From: Parvibaculum sp045863935
GTDB lineage: Bacteria; Pseudomonadota; Alphaproteobacteria; Parvibaculales; Parvibaculaceae
Length of the DNA: 64,000 nt
Direction: 5' to 3'
NCBI RefSeq assembly: GCF_045863935.1
Contig: NZ_BTVP01000009.1
Location: forward strand, 1 to 64,000
The position numbers and the translations under genes are program-made. Below, piece after piece: positions 16,522 through 27,417 of the stretch (position 1 is the first letter of the stretch; every line of letters starts with the position of its first letter). Below the pieces are notes generated by a model. The model saw only the letters and a list, made by a program, of their open reading frames with translations, was not told the origin of the DNA and searched no databases.

Positions 16522-19500
16522 ATGAAGCTCACCGACTGGCTCGAATCGAATAATCTCACGGCAAGTGCCTTTGCCGAGCAGCTCGGCGTGTCCGTGTCCA
16601 CGGTCACCCGCTGTATGAATGGCCAGCGCCGCCCCGAATGGCAGACGCTCGATGCGATCTACAAGGCGACGGGCGGCCAGGTGACGCCGAACGATTTCCT
16701 GTCCGACGAAGCGGCTCTTCAAGGAGCGGCCAGCGCCGCGCCGAAGCCAAATGGACCAGACATCATGAGCAAGAACGGTGAGAACGACCGCATGGAGCGG
16801 ACGTCCTTCCTCTACGGCGCCAACGCACTCTTCGTGGAAGAGCTCTATGCGCGCTATCAGGAAAGCCCCTCCTCGGTCGACCCCGAATGGCGGACCTTTT
16901 TCGACGGTCTCGGCGACGCGCCGGAAGATGTGCTGAAAGAAGCGAGAGGCGCCTCCTGGAAGCGCGCGGACTGGCCGCTCCATGCAAACGGCGAACTTGT
17001 GAGTGCGCTCGACGGGAATTGGGGCTCGGCGATGACCGAGGCCGGCAAGGTCCGCGAGAAGATCGAACAGCGGCGGCCCGCGGCTAGCGAGGACGAAATC
17101 CGCGCGGCGACGCTCGATTCTGTCCGTGCACTGATGATGATTCGCGCCTATCGCATCCGCGGCCATCTCGATGCCGATATCGATCCGCTTGCGCTTCGCC
17201 CGAAGTCTCAGCATCCCGAACTGCAGCCGGAAAGCTACGGCTTTGGACCTGACGATCTCGACCGGCCGATTTTCATCGACAATGTGCTCGGCCTCGAAAC
17301 GGCGACCGTACGCGAGATGCTCGACATTTTGCGGCGCACCTATTGCGGGACGCTGGCCGTCGAATTCATGCATATCGGCGACCCGGAAGAGAAGGCCTGG
17401 ATTCAGGAGCGCATCGAGGGGCCGGACAAGGAAATTTCCTTCACGGACATGGGCCGCTCGGCCATTCTCGACAAACTTATTCAAGCCGAGGGTTTCGAGA
17501 AGTTCTGCGGCGTCAAATATGTCGGCACCAAGCGTTTCGGCCTCGACGGTGCGGAAGCGATCATCCCGGCGCTTGAGCAGATCATCAAGCGGGGCGGCGC
17601 GCTCGGTGTGAAGGAGATCGTCTTCGGCATGGCCCATCGCGGCCGCCTCAATGTTCTGACGAACGTGATGTCGAAGCCCTATCGCGCCGTCTTCCACGAG
17701 TTCAAGGGCGGCTCTTCGACGCCGGAAGACGTCGATGGTTCGGGCGACGTGAAATATCATCTCGGCGCTTCCTCGGATCGTGAGTTCGACGGCAATAAGG
17801 TGCATCTCTCGCTCACCGCCAACCCGTCGCATCTCGAAATCGTGGACCCCGTCGTGCTCGGCAAGGCCCGCGCGAAGCAGGACCAGCATCACGATCGGCA
17901 GCGGGGCAGCGTCATTCCGCTGCTCATCCATGGCGATGCCGCCTTTGCGGGGCAGGGCATTGTTGCCGAATGTCTCGGCCTTTCGGACCTCAAGGGACAC
18001 CGGACGGGCGGCTCGATCCATTTCATCATCAACAACCAGATCGGCTTCACGACGAGCCCGATCCACAGCCGCTCCTCGCCTTATCCTTCCGACGTTGCAA
18101 AGATGGTGCAGGCGCCGATTTTTCACGTGAACGGCGACGATCCGGAAGCGGTCGTTCATGCCGCGAAGATCGCGACGGAATTCCGGCAGCGCTTCAACAA
18201 GCCGGTCGTCATCGACATGTTCTGCTATCGCCGCTTCGGTCACAACGAGGGCGACGATCCGAGCATGACGCAGCCGCTCATGTACGAGAAAATCAAGGAT
18301 CATCCGACGACGCTGCAGATCTATTCCAGGCGTCTTGTCGATGAGGGTCTGATGTCGGCCGAGGAGGTTGACGAACGTCTGGCCGCTTTCCGTGCCCAGC
18401 TCGAGGAAGATTTCCAGGCGGTGGCGACTTTCCGCCCGAACAAGGCGGACTGGCTCGATGGCCGCTGGTCGGGTTTCAGCAAGGCGGAAGGCGAAGCAAG
18501 GCGCGGCGAGACGGCAGTCGAAATCAAGAGGCTGAAGGAAATAGGTCTCAAGATCACCGAGGTGCCGGAAGGCTTCAACGTCCACAAGACCATACAGCGC
18601 TTCATGGACAATCGCCGCAAGACAATCGAGACCGGCGAGAACATCGACTGGTCGACGGCTGAAGCGCTCGCTTTCGGTTCGCTGCTCGACGAAGGCATCA
18701 AGGTGCGTCTTTCGGGGCAGGATTCCGAACGGGGCACCTTTGTGCAGCGCCACTCGGTTCTCAACGATCAGATGACCGAAGACCGCTACGTGCCGCTCAA
18801 TGGCATCTCGGAAGCCCAGGCGGAATACGAAGTCATCAATTCGATGCTTTCGGAAGCGGCCGTGCTCGGCTTCGAATATGGCTATAGCCTCGCGGAGCCC
18901 AACGCACTCGTTCTCTGGGAAGCGCAGTTCGGCGATTTCGCAAATGGTGCGCAGGTCGTGATCGACCAGTTCATCTCATCGGGCGAGCGCAAGTGGCTCC
19001 GAATGTCGGGCCTCGTCATGCTGCTTCCCCATGGCTATGAGGGGCAGGGGCCGGAGCATTCCTCGGCCCGCCTCGAACGCTATCTGCAGATGTGCGCGGA
19101 AGACAATATGCAGGTCGCGAACTGCACGACGCCGATGAACTATTTCCACATTCTGCGCCGGCAGATGCATCGCAACTTCCGCAAGCCGCTCATTCTGATG
19201 ACGCCGAAATCGCTGCTGCGGCACAAGCGCTGCGTCTCGAACATCACTGAGTTCGGGCCCGGCTCCTCCTTCCACCGCGTGCTCTGGGACGATGCGGAAA
19301 TCCTTTCCGGCCAGAAGATCAAGCTCGTCTCCGACAAGGAGATCAAGCGGGTCGTGCTCTGCACGGGTAAGGTCTATTACGACCTTTACGAGGAACGGGA
19401 ACGGCGCGGTATCAACGATGTCTATCTCATGCGCGTCGAGCAGCTTTACCCGTTCCCGGCGAAATCGCTGATGACGGAGCTTGCACGCTTCGCCGACGCG

Positions 19501-19713
19501 GAATTCGTGTGGTGCCAGGAAGAGCCCAAGAACATGGGCGCGTGGTACTTCATGGAACCGAATATCGAATGGGTGCTCGATCATATCGGCTCTCGCTACC
19601 GCCGCGCTACCTATGCGGGGCGTCCCGCCTCGGCCGCGACGGCGACGGGCCTCATGAGCAAGCATAATCAGGAACTCAATCAGCTTCTTTCGGAAGCGCT
19701 CAGGATCGACTGA
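16522..19713 (+). CDS. sucA: 2-oxoglutarate dehydrogenase E1 with N-terminal Cro/CI-type HTH domain (in-frame fusion)
   Basis: The frame encodes 1063 residues. Residues about 82-1063 (from MSKNGEND, ATG 16765) are a complete SucA: FLYGANALFVEELYARY at the start, GMAHRGRLNVLTNVM, INNQIGFTTSP, HNEGDDPSMTQP and a normal C-terminus. This thiamine-diphosphate enzyme decarboxylates 2-oxoglutarate and loads the lipoyl arm of SucB. Residues 1-65 instead form a helix-turn-helix of the XRE type: KLTDWLESNNLTASAFAEQLG, then VSVSTVTRCMNGQRRP as recognition helix, then GGQVTPNDF. No stop separates the two parts, so the HTH cannot be made without continuing into SucA. An internal start at 16765 could also yield plain SucA; its ribosome site is weak. 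The fusion and the palindromes just upstream suggest self-regulation. Confidence 0.88.
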   Translation: MKLTDWLESNNLTASAFAEQLGVSVSTVTRCMNGQRRPEWQTLDAIYKATGGQVTPNDFLSDEAALQGAASAAPKPNGPDIMSKNGENDRMERTSFLYGANALFVEELYARYQESPSSVDPEWRTFFDGLGDAPEDVLKEARGASWKRADWPLHANGELVSALDGNWGSAMTEAGKVREKIEQRRPAASEDEIRAATLDSVRALMMIRAYRIRGHLDADIDPLALRPKSQHPELQPESYGFGPDDLDRPIFIDNVLGLETATVREMLDILRRTYCGTLAVEFMHIGDPEEKAWIQERIEGPDKEISFTDMGRSAILDKLIQAEGFEKFCGVKYVGTKRFGLDGAEAIIPALEQIIKRGGALGVKEIVFGMAHRGRLNVLTNVMSKPYRAVFHEFKGGSSTPEDVDGSGDVKYHLGASSDREFDGNKVHLSLTANPSHLEIVDPVVLGKARAKQDQHHDRQRGSVIPLLIHGDAAFAGQGIVAECLGLSDLKGHRTGGSIHFIINNQIGFTTSPIHSRSSPYPSDVAKMVQAPIFHVNGDDPEAVVHAAKIATEFRQRFNKPVVIDMFCYRRFGHNEGDDPSMTQPLMYEKIKDHPTTLQIYSRRLVDEGLMSAEEVDERLAAFRAQLEEDFQAVATFRPNKADWLDGRWSGFSKAEGEARRGETAVEIKRLKEIGLKITEVPEGFNVHKTIQRFMDNRRKTIETGENIDWSTAEALAFGSLLDEGIKVRLSGQDSERGTFVQRHSVLNDQMTEDRYVPLNGISEAQAEYEVINSMLSEAAVLGFEYGYSLAEPNALVLWEAQFGDFANGAQVVIDQFISSGERKWLRMSGLVMLLPHGYEGQGPEHSSARLERYLQMCAEDNMQVANCTTPMNYFHILRRQMHRNFRKPLILMTPKSLLRHKRCVSNITEFGPGSSFHRVLWDDAEILSGQKIKLVSDKEIKRVVLCTGKVYYDLYEERERRGINDVYLMRVEQLYPFPAKSLMTELARFADAEFVWCQEEPKNMGAWYFMEPNIEWVLDHIGSRYRRATYAGRPASAATATGLMSKHNQELNQLLSEALRID

Positions 19714-19751
19714 TCCGGCACCGGAAGACGTTCGGAAAGGCAGACCCCCCT

Positions 19752-20972
<1,221 letters not shown>

Positions 20973-20981
20973 GGTAAATCA

Positions 20982-22373
20982 ATGGCTGATGCATTCGACC
21001 TTGTGGTGATCGGCGCGGGCCCCGGCGGCTATGAATGCGCGATCAAGGCCGCGCAACTTGGTCTCAAGGTCGCCGTGATCGAAAAACGCGACCGGCTCGG
21101 AGGCACCTGTCTCAATGTCGGCTGCATTCCCTCCAAGGCCATGCTCCACGCTTCCGAACTCTTTCACGAGGCGGGGATGAGCTTCGAGGACATGGGCATC
21201 GAAGTGCCGAAGCCGAAACTCAACCTGAAGCAGATGCTCGCATTCAAGGACGAGGCCATCGACGGCAACACCAAGGGCATTGAGTTCCTCTTCAAGAAGA
21301 ACAAGATCGAATGGGTCAAGGGCGAGGGACGGATCGGCGCACCCGGCAAGGTGAGCGTCGGCGACCGCACGCTCGAAACGAAAAACATCGTGATAGCGAC
21401 GGGCTCCGATGTCGCCAAGCTGCCGGGTGTCGAGATCGACGAGAAGACGGTCGTCTCCTCGACCGGTGCGCTTGAGCTCGACAAGGTGCCGGGCAAGCTT
21501 CTCGTCGTCGGTGGCGGCGTGATCGGTCTCGAGCTCGGTTCCGTCTGGGGCCGTCTTGGCGCGGAAGTGACCGTGGTCGAGTTCCTCGACAACATCCTCC
21601 CCGGCACGGATGGCGAGGTTGTGAAGAATTTCACCCGCACGCTGAAAAAGCAGGGTTTCGCCTTCAAGCTCGGCACGAAGGTGACGAAGGTCGAAAAGGC
21701 GAAGTCCGGCGTTAAGGTGACAGTCGAGCCGGCGAAAGGCGGCGAGGCGGAAGTCCTCGATGCCGATATCGTGCTCGTGGCCATCGGCCGCGTCGCCTAC
21801 ACGCAGGGGCTCGGCCTCGACAAGGTGGGCGTTGCGACCGACAAGCGCGGCCGCGTCGAAGTCGATGCGTCGTTCAAGACGAATGTCGACGGCATCTATG
21901 CAATCGGCGATGTGATCGCGGGGCCGATGCTCGCGCACAAGGCGATGGAAGAAGGTGTCGCGCTTGCCGAACGGCTTGCGGGGCATTACGGCGCGGTCAA
22001 TTACGATGTCATTCCGGGCGTCGTCTATACCTCGCCGGAAGTCGCCTCCGTCGGCAAGACGGAAGAGCAGTTGAAGGAAGCGGGCATCGACTACAATGCC
22101 GGCAAGTTTCCTTTCACCGCGAATGGACGTGCGAAAGCGAACAAGACGACCGAAGGCTTCGTCAAGATTCTCGCCGACAAGAAGACCGACCGCGTTCTCG
22201 GCGTCCACATCATCGGCGTCGGCGCGGGCGAGCTGATCGCGCAGGCGGTCGTCGCGATGGAACTGTCGTCGAGTTCGGAAGACATCGCGCGCATGTGCAT
22301 CGCGCATCCCACCATGTCGGAGGCGGTGAAGGAAGCCGCGCTCGCTGTTACGGGATCGCCGATCCATATGTAG
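20982..22373 (+). CDS. lpd: Dihydrolipoamide dehydrogenase (E3)
   Basis: This 463-residue flavoprotein reoxidises dihydrolipoamide with NAD. The FAD motif is VIGAGPGGYE, the redox disulfide is GGTCLNVGCIPSK, the NAD motif is VVGGGVIGLELGS, and the C-terminal catalytic His-Glu pair lies in CIAHPTMSEAVKEA. It is the last gene of sucAB-lpd. The gene ends 5 bp from the convergent xerC stop, with no obvious terminator between them. Confidence 0.98.
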   Translation: MADAFDLVVIGAGPGGYECAIKAAQLGLKVAVIEKRDRLGGTCLNVGCIPSKAMLHASELFHEAGMSFEDMGIEVPKPKLNLKQMLAFKDEAIDGNTKGIEFLFKKNKIEWVKGEGRIGAPGKVSVGDRTLETKNIVIATGSDVAKLPGVEIDEKTVVSSTGALELDKVPGKLLVVGGGVIGLELGSVWGRLGAEVTVVEFLDNILPGTDGEVVKNFTRTLKKQGFAFKLGTKVTKVEKAKSGVKVTVEPAKGGEAEVLDADIVLVAIGRVAYTQGLGLDKVGVATDKRGRVEVDASFKTNVDGIYAIGDVIAGPMLAHKAMEEGVALAERLAGHYGAVNYDVIPGVVYTSPEVASVGKTEEQLKEAGIDYNAGKFPFTANGRAKANKTTEGFVKILADKKTDRVLGVHIIGVGAGELIAQAVVAMELSSSSEDIARMCIAHPTMSEAVKEAALAVTGSPIHM

Positions 22374-22378
22374 GCGCG

Positions 22379-23359
22379 TCAACGGCGGCGCTGCGCCTTG
22401 TCATAGACCTCCAGTAGCCGCGCCGCATCGACCTCGGTATACATCTGCGTGGTCGAGAGGCTCGCATGGCCGAGCAGTTCCTGGATCGCGCGCAGGTCGC
22501 CGCCGCCCGCAAGCAGATGCGTCGCAAAGCTGTGGCGCAGCGCATGTGGCGTCGCCGTTTCGGGAAGGCCGAGCCGCCGCCGCAGTCCGATCATCGTTTC
22601 GCGAACCTGCCGCTGGCCGAGCCGCTTTCCTCTCGCGCCGACGAAGAGCGGGTCGCTTCCCGCAAGTCCGAAGGGGCAGAGCCTCAGATAGGCATCCACC
22701 GCTTCGCGTGCGGCGGGGAGGACGGGGACGATGCGTTCCTTGTTGCCCTTACCGGTGATGCGGAGCGTCTCCTTCAATGGGGCCTCGCGCCGGTCGAGCC
22801 CGAGCGCTTCCGATACGCGAAGACCGCAGCCATAGAGAAGCGTCAACACCGCAATGTCGCGTGCGGCGATCCATGGATTGCCGGGAGCGGTTTCGGCTTC
22901 GTCCAGAAGATTTCGCGCGCCCTTCACCGTCAACGGCTTCGGCAACGCATGCGGCAGCTTCGGCGAGCGCAGCGCCGTCGCCGATGCGTTGGACAAGACG
23001 TTCGAACGGTCCAGGAACCGGAAGAAGGAACGGACGCTCGAAATCAGCCGTGCGATCGAGCGGCTTTGCAGGCCTTCGTTACGGCGATGGCTGACAAAGG
23101 CGCGGAAGTCGCGTGTTTGGAGAGCGGCGAGCGCGTCGAGACTGGCGGGTCCACCCAGATGATCGACGAGGAATTCGAAGAAGCGCGTGAGGTCGCGGTG
23201 ATAGTTCACCAGCGTCGCCTCGCTCATGCGGCGCTCACCCATCAGATGGGCATACCAGTTCCGGATTTCCGTTCGCGCGTCGGGGGCTGCGGGGATCGCC
23301 CTCGCGGCTTCGTCCGGCGCGGGGGCGCCGCTCAACGCGCGGGCGGCAGATCGAGCCAT
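22379..23359 (-). CDS. xerC: Tyrosine recombinase XerC
   Basis: This 326-residue site-specific recombinase resolves chromosome dimers at dif with XerD. All catalytic residues are visible: Arg181 (CGLRVSEALG), Lys in TGKGNKERIVP, His272-x-x-Arg275 (PHALRHSFATHLL), His298 (LLGHASLSTTQ) and the nucleophile Tyr307 (QMYTEV). The N-terminal SAM-like domain is normal. The ATG at 23359 gives the family length; upstream codons belong to the overlapping DUF484 gene, whose last 28 bp overlap this start. Pairing of DUF484 and xerC is widespread. Confidence 0.94.
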   Translation of the reverse strand: MARSAARALSGAPAPDEAARAIPAAPDARTEIRNWYAHLMGERRMSEATLVNYHRDLTRFFEFLVDHLGGPASLDALAALQTRDFRAFVSHRRNEGLQSRSIARLISSVRSFFRFLDRSNVLSNASATALRSPKLPHALPKPLTVKGARNLLDEAETAPGNPWIAARDIAVLTLLYGCGLRVSEALGLDRREAPLKETLRITGKGNKERIVPVLPAAREAVDAYLRLCPFGLAGSDPLFVGARGKRLGQRQVRETMIGLRRRLGLPETATPHALRHSFATHLLAGGGDLRAIQELLGHASLSTTQMYTEVDAARLLEVYDKAQRRR

Positions 23360-24072
23360 TGGCGCACGCAGCGCTCGACGACATCGGCGAGGAATTCCAG
23401 CAGGTCCACCGCCTGATCGGGGTGAAACTGTTCCGGGTCGAAACCGCCAAGCGCGAGGAGGCCGGGCGGCGAGGCGGGCGAGAAGTCGAGCCGCACCAGC
23501 GCTTCGGAATGGATATCCTCGGCCAGATTTCCGTAGAGACCCCGGCTGCCGCGCACATGGGCCGAAAGGCGGCATCGTTCGCCCAGTCCGAGGATGCGAT
23601 CTACGCCGCCGGGTTCCAGCACGCGCACGCCGCGAATGCCGATGCCGGAAACGCCGCTCGCCGTTTCGATGCAGACGGTCGAGGCACGCACGCCAAGCAC
23701 GCGGGCGAGACCGTCGGGCGCCGTCACATATTCGATCAGGTGCTCGAAGGAGCGGGCATCGAGAAGCCGCAGCGCCGCCGCATGCACCTGTTCGCGCGCA
23801 ATGCTGTTGAGCGACGAGGCCTCGATGAGGTCCGACTGGATGTCGCGCAGCATGCGCACCTGGTTCTGCAGCCGGCCGATCATGAAGTGCTGCATGTCGA
23901 GCACGTTGCGGCCGGTCGATTGCGAGGGCGGCACGAGCGAGGAAATGAGATCGGGGTCGTTTGCGAGCAGCTCCGGATGCTGGCGCAGATAGGTCTTCAC
24001 CTCGTCCGCGGACAGGGTGGTCCCCGCGTCGTCGATCTGCTTTGCTTCGGTGCTGTCGTTTTGCTGGCTCAT
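23332..24072 (-). CDS. DUF484 family protein (GAF-like)
   Basis: This 246-residue cytoplasmic protein has an N-terminal helical part (VKTYLRQHPELLANDPDLISSL, the family hallmark), a coiled segment (MQHFMIGRLQNQVRMLRDIQ), and a GAF-like domain to the C-terminus. Function is unknown. In Gammaproteobacteria the family sits beside xerC and dapF. Here its end overlaps the xerC start by 28 bp, suggesting coupled translation and a possible role in regulating XerC; the role is inference. Confidence 0.9.
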   Translation of the reverse strand: MSQQNDSTEAKQIDDAGTTLSADEVKTYLRQHPELLANDPDLISSLVPPSQSTGRNVLDMQHFMIGRLQNQVRMLRDIQSDLIEASSLNSIAREQVHAAALRLLDARSFEHLIEYVTAPDGLARVLGVRASTVCIETASGVSGIGIRGVRVLEPGGVDRILGLGERCRLSAHVRGSRGLYGNLAEDIHSEALVRLDFSPASPPGLLALGGFDPEQFHPDQAVDLLEFLADVVERCVRQWLDLPPAR

Positions 24073-24113
24073 GGCGTCAGCATCCCCCGAAATACGTTTC
24101 TAAAGTATTTGCC

Positions 24114-24770
24114 CTAAAGAATTTTCTGGCCGGTCTTCTTCCAGTCCGACATGAACACTTCCAGTCCCTTGTCGGTCAGGGGATGCGTCGCAAGGCCCTT
24201 GAGCACGGCAGGCGGCACGGTGGCGACATCCGCGCCGGCGAGTGCCGATTCCTTCACATGGTTCGCGCTGCGAATCGAAGCGGCGAGAATCTCGGTCTTG
24301 AGCGCGGGGTAGTTATCGTAAATTTCCCTGATCTCGCGGATGAGTTCCATGCCGTCGAGATTGATGTCGTCGAGGCGGCCGATAAAGGGCGAGACGAAGG
24401 TCGCGCCCGCCTTCGCCGCGAGCAGCGCCTGGTTCGCCGAGAAGCACAGCGTTACGTTTACCATGGTGCCTTCGCCCGTGAGCGCCTTGCAGGCTTTGAG
24501 CCCGTCCCAGGTGAGCGGCACCTTAACGGCGATGTTCTTCGCGATCTTCGCGAGTTTGCGGCCTTCCGCGATCATCGTTGCTGCGTCGAGCGCCGTCACT
24601 TCCGCGCTGACGGGGCCTTCGACGATGCCGCAGATTTCCTCGACCACTTCGAGAAAGTTGCGGCCGGATTTCGCGATGAGCGAAGGATTGGTGGTCACGC
24701 CGTCCAGCAGGCCGGTTTCGGCTAGCTCGCGGATGTCGGCGATGTCGGCTGTGTCGACGAAGAATTTCAT
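24114..24770 (-). CDS. fsa: Transaldolase-like protein, fructose-6-phosphate aldolase type
   Basis: This 218-residue single-domain (beta/alpha)8 protein belongs to the short transaldolase/FSA group. MKFFVDTADIADIRE and GVTTNPSLIAKSG mark the N-terminus, the Schiff-base Lys lies in NIAVKVPLTWDG, and the phosphate site is near ILAASIRSANHV. It may act as a transaldolase in the non-oxidative pentose phosphate pathway or as an aldolase; sequence alone does not decide. It lies just downstream of the xerC-DUF484 pair's opposite end and diverges from priA. Confidence 0.88.
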   Translation of the reverse strand: MKFFVDTADIADIRELAETGLLDGVTTNPSLIAKSGRNFLEVVEEICGIVEGPVSAEVTALDAATMIAEGRKLAKIAKNIAVKVPLTWDGLKACKALTGEGTMVNVTLCFSANQALLAAKAGATFVSPFIGRLDDINLDGMELIREIREIYDNYPALKTEILAASIRSANHVKESALAGADVATVPPAVLKGLATHPLTDKGLEVFMSDWKKTGQKIL

Positions 24771-24956
24771 GGATGCCTTGATCTTTGCGGTCGGTTGGGT
24801 ACGCGTCTTTTGACCGCAGTGTAGTCGAGAGCGGTGCGGAAGGCTTCCTTCTTTTGCCGCCGCCCTTGTTCATGCGCAAGGTCTCATCGTGGCTCTTGCT
24901 TTACGGCGCGTTACAGTGTCGTGTCGATTTCGAACCTTCTCCCCCCGGCAATTCGA

Positions 24957-27152
24957 ATGGCTTCCGAAATATCCACAGAAGACGAGATCGTTTCGGGAAC
25001 AGTCAGCGTCCTGCTGCCGCTCGCCCTGCCTCGCCCCTATGACTACAAGGTGCCTGCCGGCATGGAGGTGCGGCCGGGGAGCTATGTGATCGTGCCTCTG
25101 GGGCCCCAGGAGCTGATCGGCGTCGTCTGGGGCGAGGGGACGGGGGAAGTTGGCCATAACAGGTTAAGACCCGTTACCGAGGTGCTCGATGCGCCGCCCA
25201 TGCCCGAAGTGCTTCGCCGTTTCGTGGACTGGGTCGCGAGCTACACCGTTTCGCCGCCCGGTTCAGTGCTCCGCCTCGCCATCCGGGCGCCCGGCGCGCT
25301 CGAACCGCCACGGATGCGCACGGCCTACAGGCTCGGCGCCGCGCGGCCCCAGCGGATGACGCCGGCGAGGGTCCGCGCGGTCGAGGTGGCGGAGGATGGC
25401 TTTGCCCGTACGGTGCGGGAACTTGCCGAAGAGGCAGGCGTGTCGGATGGGGTGGTGCGCGGTCTCGTCGATGCAGGCGCGCTGCTGCCGGTCGATATTC
25501 CGACCGAAGCGCCCTTCCCGGATCCCAATCCGGACATGCCCGGCGTTGCGCTGTCGCCGGAGCAGGCAGAGGCCGCAAGCCTTCTGCGCGGTCATGTGGA
25601 GGCGCGTCGCTTCGCGGCGGTGCTTCTCGACGGCGTTACCGGCTCGGGCAAGACGGAGGTCTATTTCGAAGCGGTGGCGGCGGCGCTCGTCCAGGGCAAG
25701 CAGGTTCTCATCCTGCTGCCCGAGATCGCGCTCACGAGCCAGTTCCTCGACCGCTTCGAACGTCGCTTCGGCTGCCGCCCGGCGGAATGGCATTCCGATC
25801 TTTCGACGCGCGAGCGCCGCCGTGTCTGGCGCGGTGTGGCGGAGGGGCGTGTGCCCGTTGTCGTCGGCGCGCGTTCGGCGCTGTTCCTGCCTTTCCCCGA
25901 ACTCGGTCTCATCGTCGTCGACGAGGAGCACGATGCCGCCTTCAAGCAGGAAGACGGCGTCCCCTATCATGCGCGCGACATGGCGGTCGTGCGCGCCTCG
26001 CTTGGCCAGTTTCCCATCGTCCTCAGTTCGGCGACACCCTCGCTCGAGACGGCGGTCAATGCCGAGCAGGGCCGCTACGCACGGGTGCGGCTCGAAGCAC
26101 GCCACGGCGTAGCGGAACTGCCGGATGTTACCGCCATCGACATGCGCGCCGATCCGCCGGAGCGCGGACGGTGGCTTTCTCCTGTCCTTGTGCGCGAGAT
26201 CCAGAAAGCGCTCGAAGCGGGCGAGCAGTCGATGCTCTTTCTCAACCGCCGCGGCTATGCACCGCTCACGCTCTGCCGCACCTGCGGCCATCGCATCGAA
26301 TGCCCGCAATGCTCCGCCTGGCTCGTCGAGCATCGTTTCCGGCGGGAGCTCGTCTGCCATCATTGCGGCTACAGCGCGCCGGTGCCGAAGGCTTGTCCCT
26401 CCTGCGGCGCGGAGGACGCGCTTGTCGCCTGCGGGCCGGGTGTCGAGCGCATCGCGGAGGAAGTCGCGGAACTGTTTCCGGACGCACGCGTCGCCATCGT
26501 TTCGAGCGACAATCTTCGCGGTCCGGCCGCGCATGAAGAAGTCTTTGCCGCCATCGAGGCGCGCGAGGTCGATATCGTCATCGGCACGCAGATCGTCGCC
26601 AAGGGCCATCACTTTCCCTGGCTCACGGTGGTCGGTGTGGTCGATGCCGATCTCGGCCTCGAAAATGGCGACCTCCGTGCCGGCGAGCGGACCTTCCAGC
26701 TCTTGCAGCAGGTGGCGGGCCGTGCGGGCCGGGCCGAGCGGCCGGGCCGGGTCTTCCTGCAATCCTTCATGCCGGAGCATGGCGTGATGCGGGCGCTCGT
26801 CTCCGGTCGGCGGGACGAGTTCCTTGCCCGGGAGGCGGCGGCGCGGGAGCGGGTGGGGCTTCCCCCCTTCGGCCGGCTGGTCGGTGTGGTCGTTTCGGCG
26901 CCGGACGCCGCCCTTGCCCAGAAAATCGCCCGCGAGATGTCCCGCCGGGTGCCGCGATCGGAGGACGTGTCGGTGCTCGGGCCCGCGCCCGCGCCGCTGG
27001 CGCTTCTCAGGGGCCGGACCCGGCTCCGCTTCCTCGTGAAGGCGGGCCGCAACGTCAATATTCAGAGTTTTGTCCGCGCCTGGCTCGAAGACATGAAAAT
27101 CCCGAACGCCGTGCGCGTCTCGGTGGATGTGGATCCCTACAGTTTCATGTAG
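24957..27152 (+). CDS. priA: Primosomal replication helicase PriA
   Basis: This 731-residue helicase restarts stalled replication forks. After the N-terminal DNA-binding domain come Walker A (GVTGSGKTEVYFE), the DEEH box (LIVVDEEHDAAFKQ) and a zinc-binding insertion with eight cysteines (CRTC, CPQC, CHHC, CPSC). The helicase C-terminal motifs IGTQIVAKGHHFP and QQVAGRAGRAERPG follow. The ATG at 24957 is chosen because residues before it are unlike any PriA. It diverges from the transaldolase-like gene. A GC hairpin (27179-27206) without a T run follows the stop. Confidence 0.95.
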   Translation: MASEISTEDEIVSGTVSVLLPLALPRPYDYKVPAGMEVRPGSYVIVPLGPQELIGVVWGEGTGEVGHNRLRPVTEVLDAPPMPEVLRRFVDWVASYTVSPPGSVLRLAIRAPGALEPPRMRTAYRLGAARPQRMTPARVRAVEVAEDGFARTVRELAEEAGVSDGVVRGLVDAGALLPVDIPTEAPFPDPNPDMPGVALSPEQAEAASLLRGHVEARRFAAVLLDGVTGSGKTEVYFEAVAAALVQGKQVLILLPEIALTSQFLDRFERRFGCRPAEWHSDLSTRERRRVWRGVAEGRVPVVVGARSALFLPFPELGLIVVDEEHDAAFKQEDGVPYHARDMAVVRASLGQFPIVLSSATPSLETAVNAEQGRYARVRLEARHGVAELPDVTAIDMRADPPERGRWLSPVLVREIQKALEAGEQSMLFLNRRGYAPLTLCRTCGHRIECPQCSAWLVEHRFRRELVCHHCGYSAPVPKACPSCGAEDALVACGPGVERIAEEVAELFPDARVAIVSSDNLRGPAAHEEVFAAIEAREVDIVIGTQIVAKGHHFPWLTVVGVVDADLGLENGDLRAGERTFQLLQQVAGRAGRAERPGRVFLQSFMPEHGVMRALVSGRRDEFLAREAAARERVGLPPFGRLVGVVVSAPDAALAQKIAREMSRRVPRSEDVSVLGPAPAPLALLRGRTRLRFLVKAGRNVNIQSFVRAWLEDMKIPNAVRVSVDVDPYSFM

Positions 27153-27417
27153 CGGGGAACCGGCGGCGAATGCCCGCTGACGCAGGGGCAGCGGTCCCCT
27201 GCGTGACCTCAAAAGGCCCAAAATGCCGCAGGTGCGCCCATTTCGCGGCCAGCATGTTGCGCATGGCAAGACCATGTGTTACCTAACGCGCGGCCTCGGG
27301 GGCGGGTCTCTTCCCGTTCCTCTTGAGGCCAAAATTAGCTAATGATTTCAAATAATTGGTGCGGTCGCTCACGGTTACCGCGCCGATTTTCACGAAAAGC
27401 ACAGGCGAGCGCCGCAC
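27153..27417. other. 265-bp region between priA and the atp operon
   Basis: It contains a hairpin ACGCAGGGG/CCCCTGCGT (about 27179-27206) behind priA and an AT-rich patch (27330-27358) with ATTAGCTAAT, where the atp promoter is expected. TTGAGG at 27323 is a weak -35 candidate. No gene is evident. Confidence 0.4.

Noticed and set aside
16504..18753. 749-codon minus-strand open frame opposite sucA
   Set aside because: Shadow of a highly biased GC-rich gene; no start signal or recognisable domain.
25263..27275. 670-codon minus-strand open frame opposite priA
   Set aside because: Shadow of PriA codons; no motif and no upstream signal.
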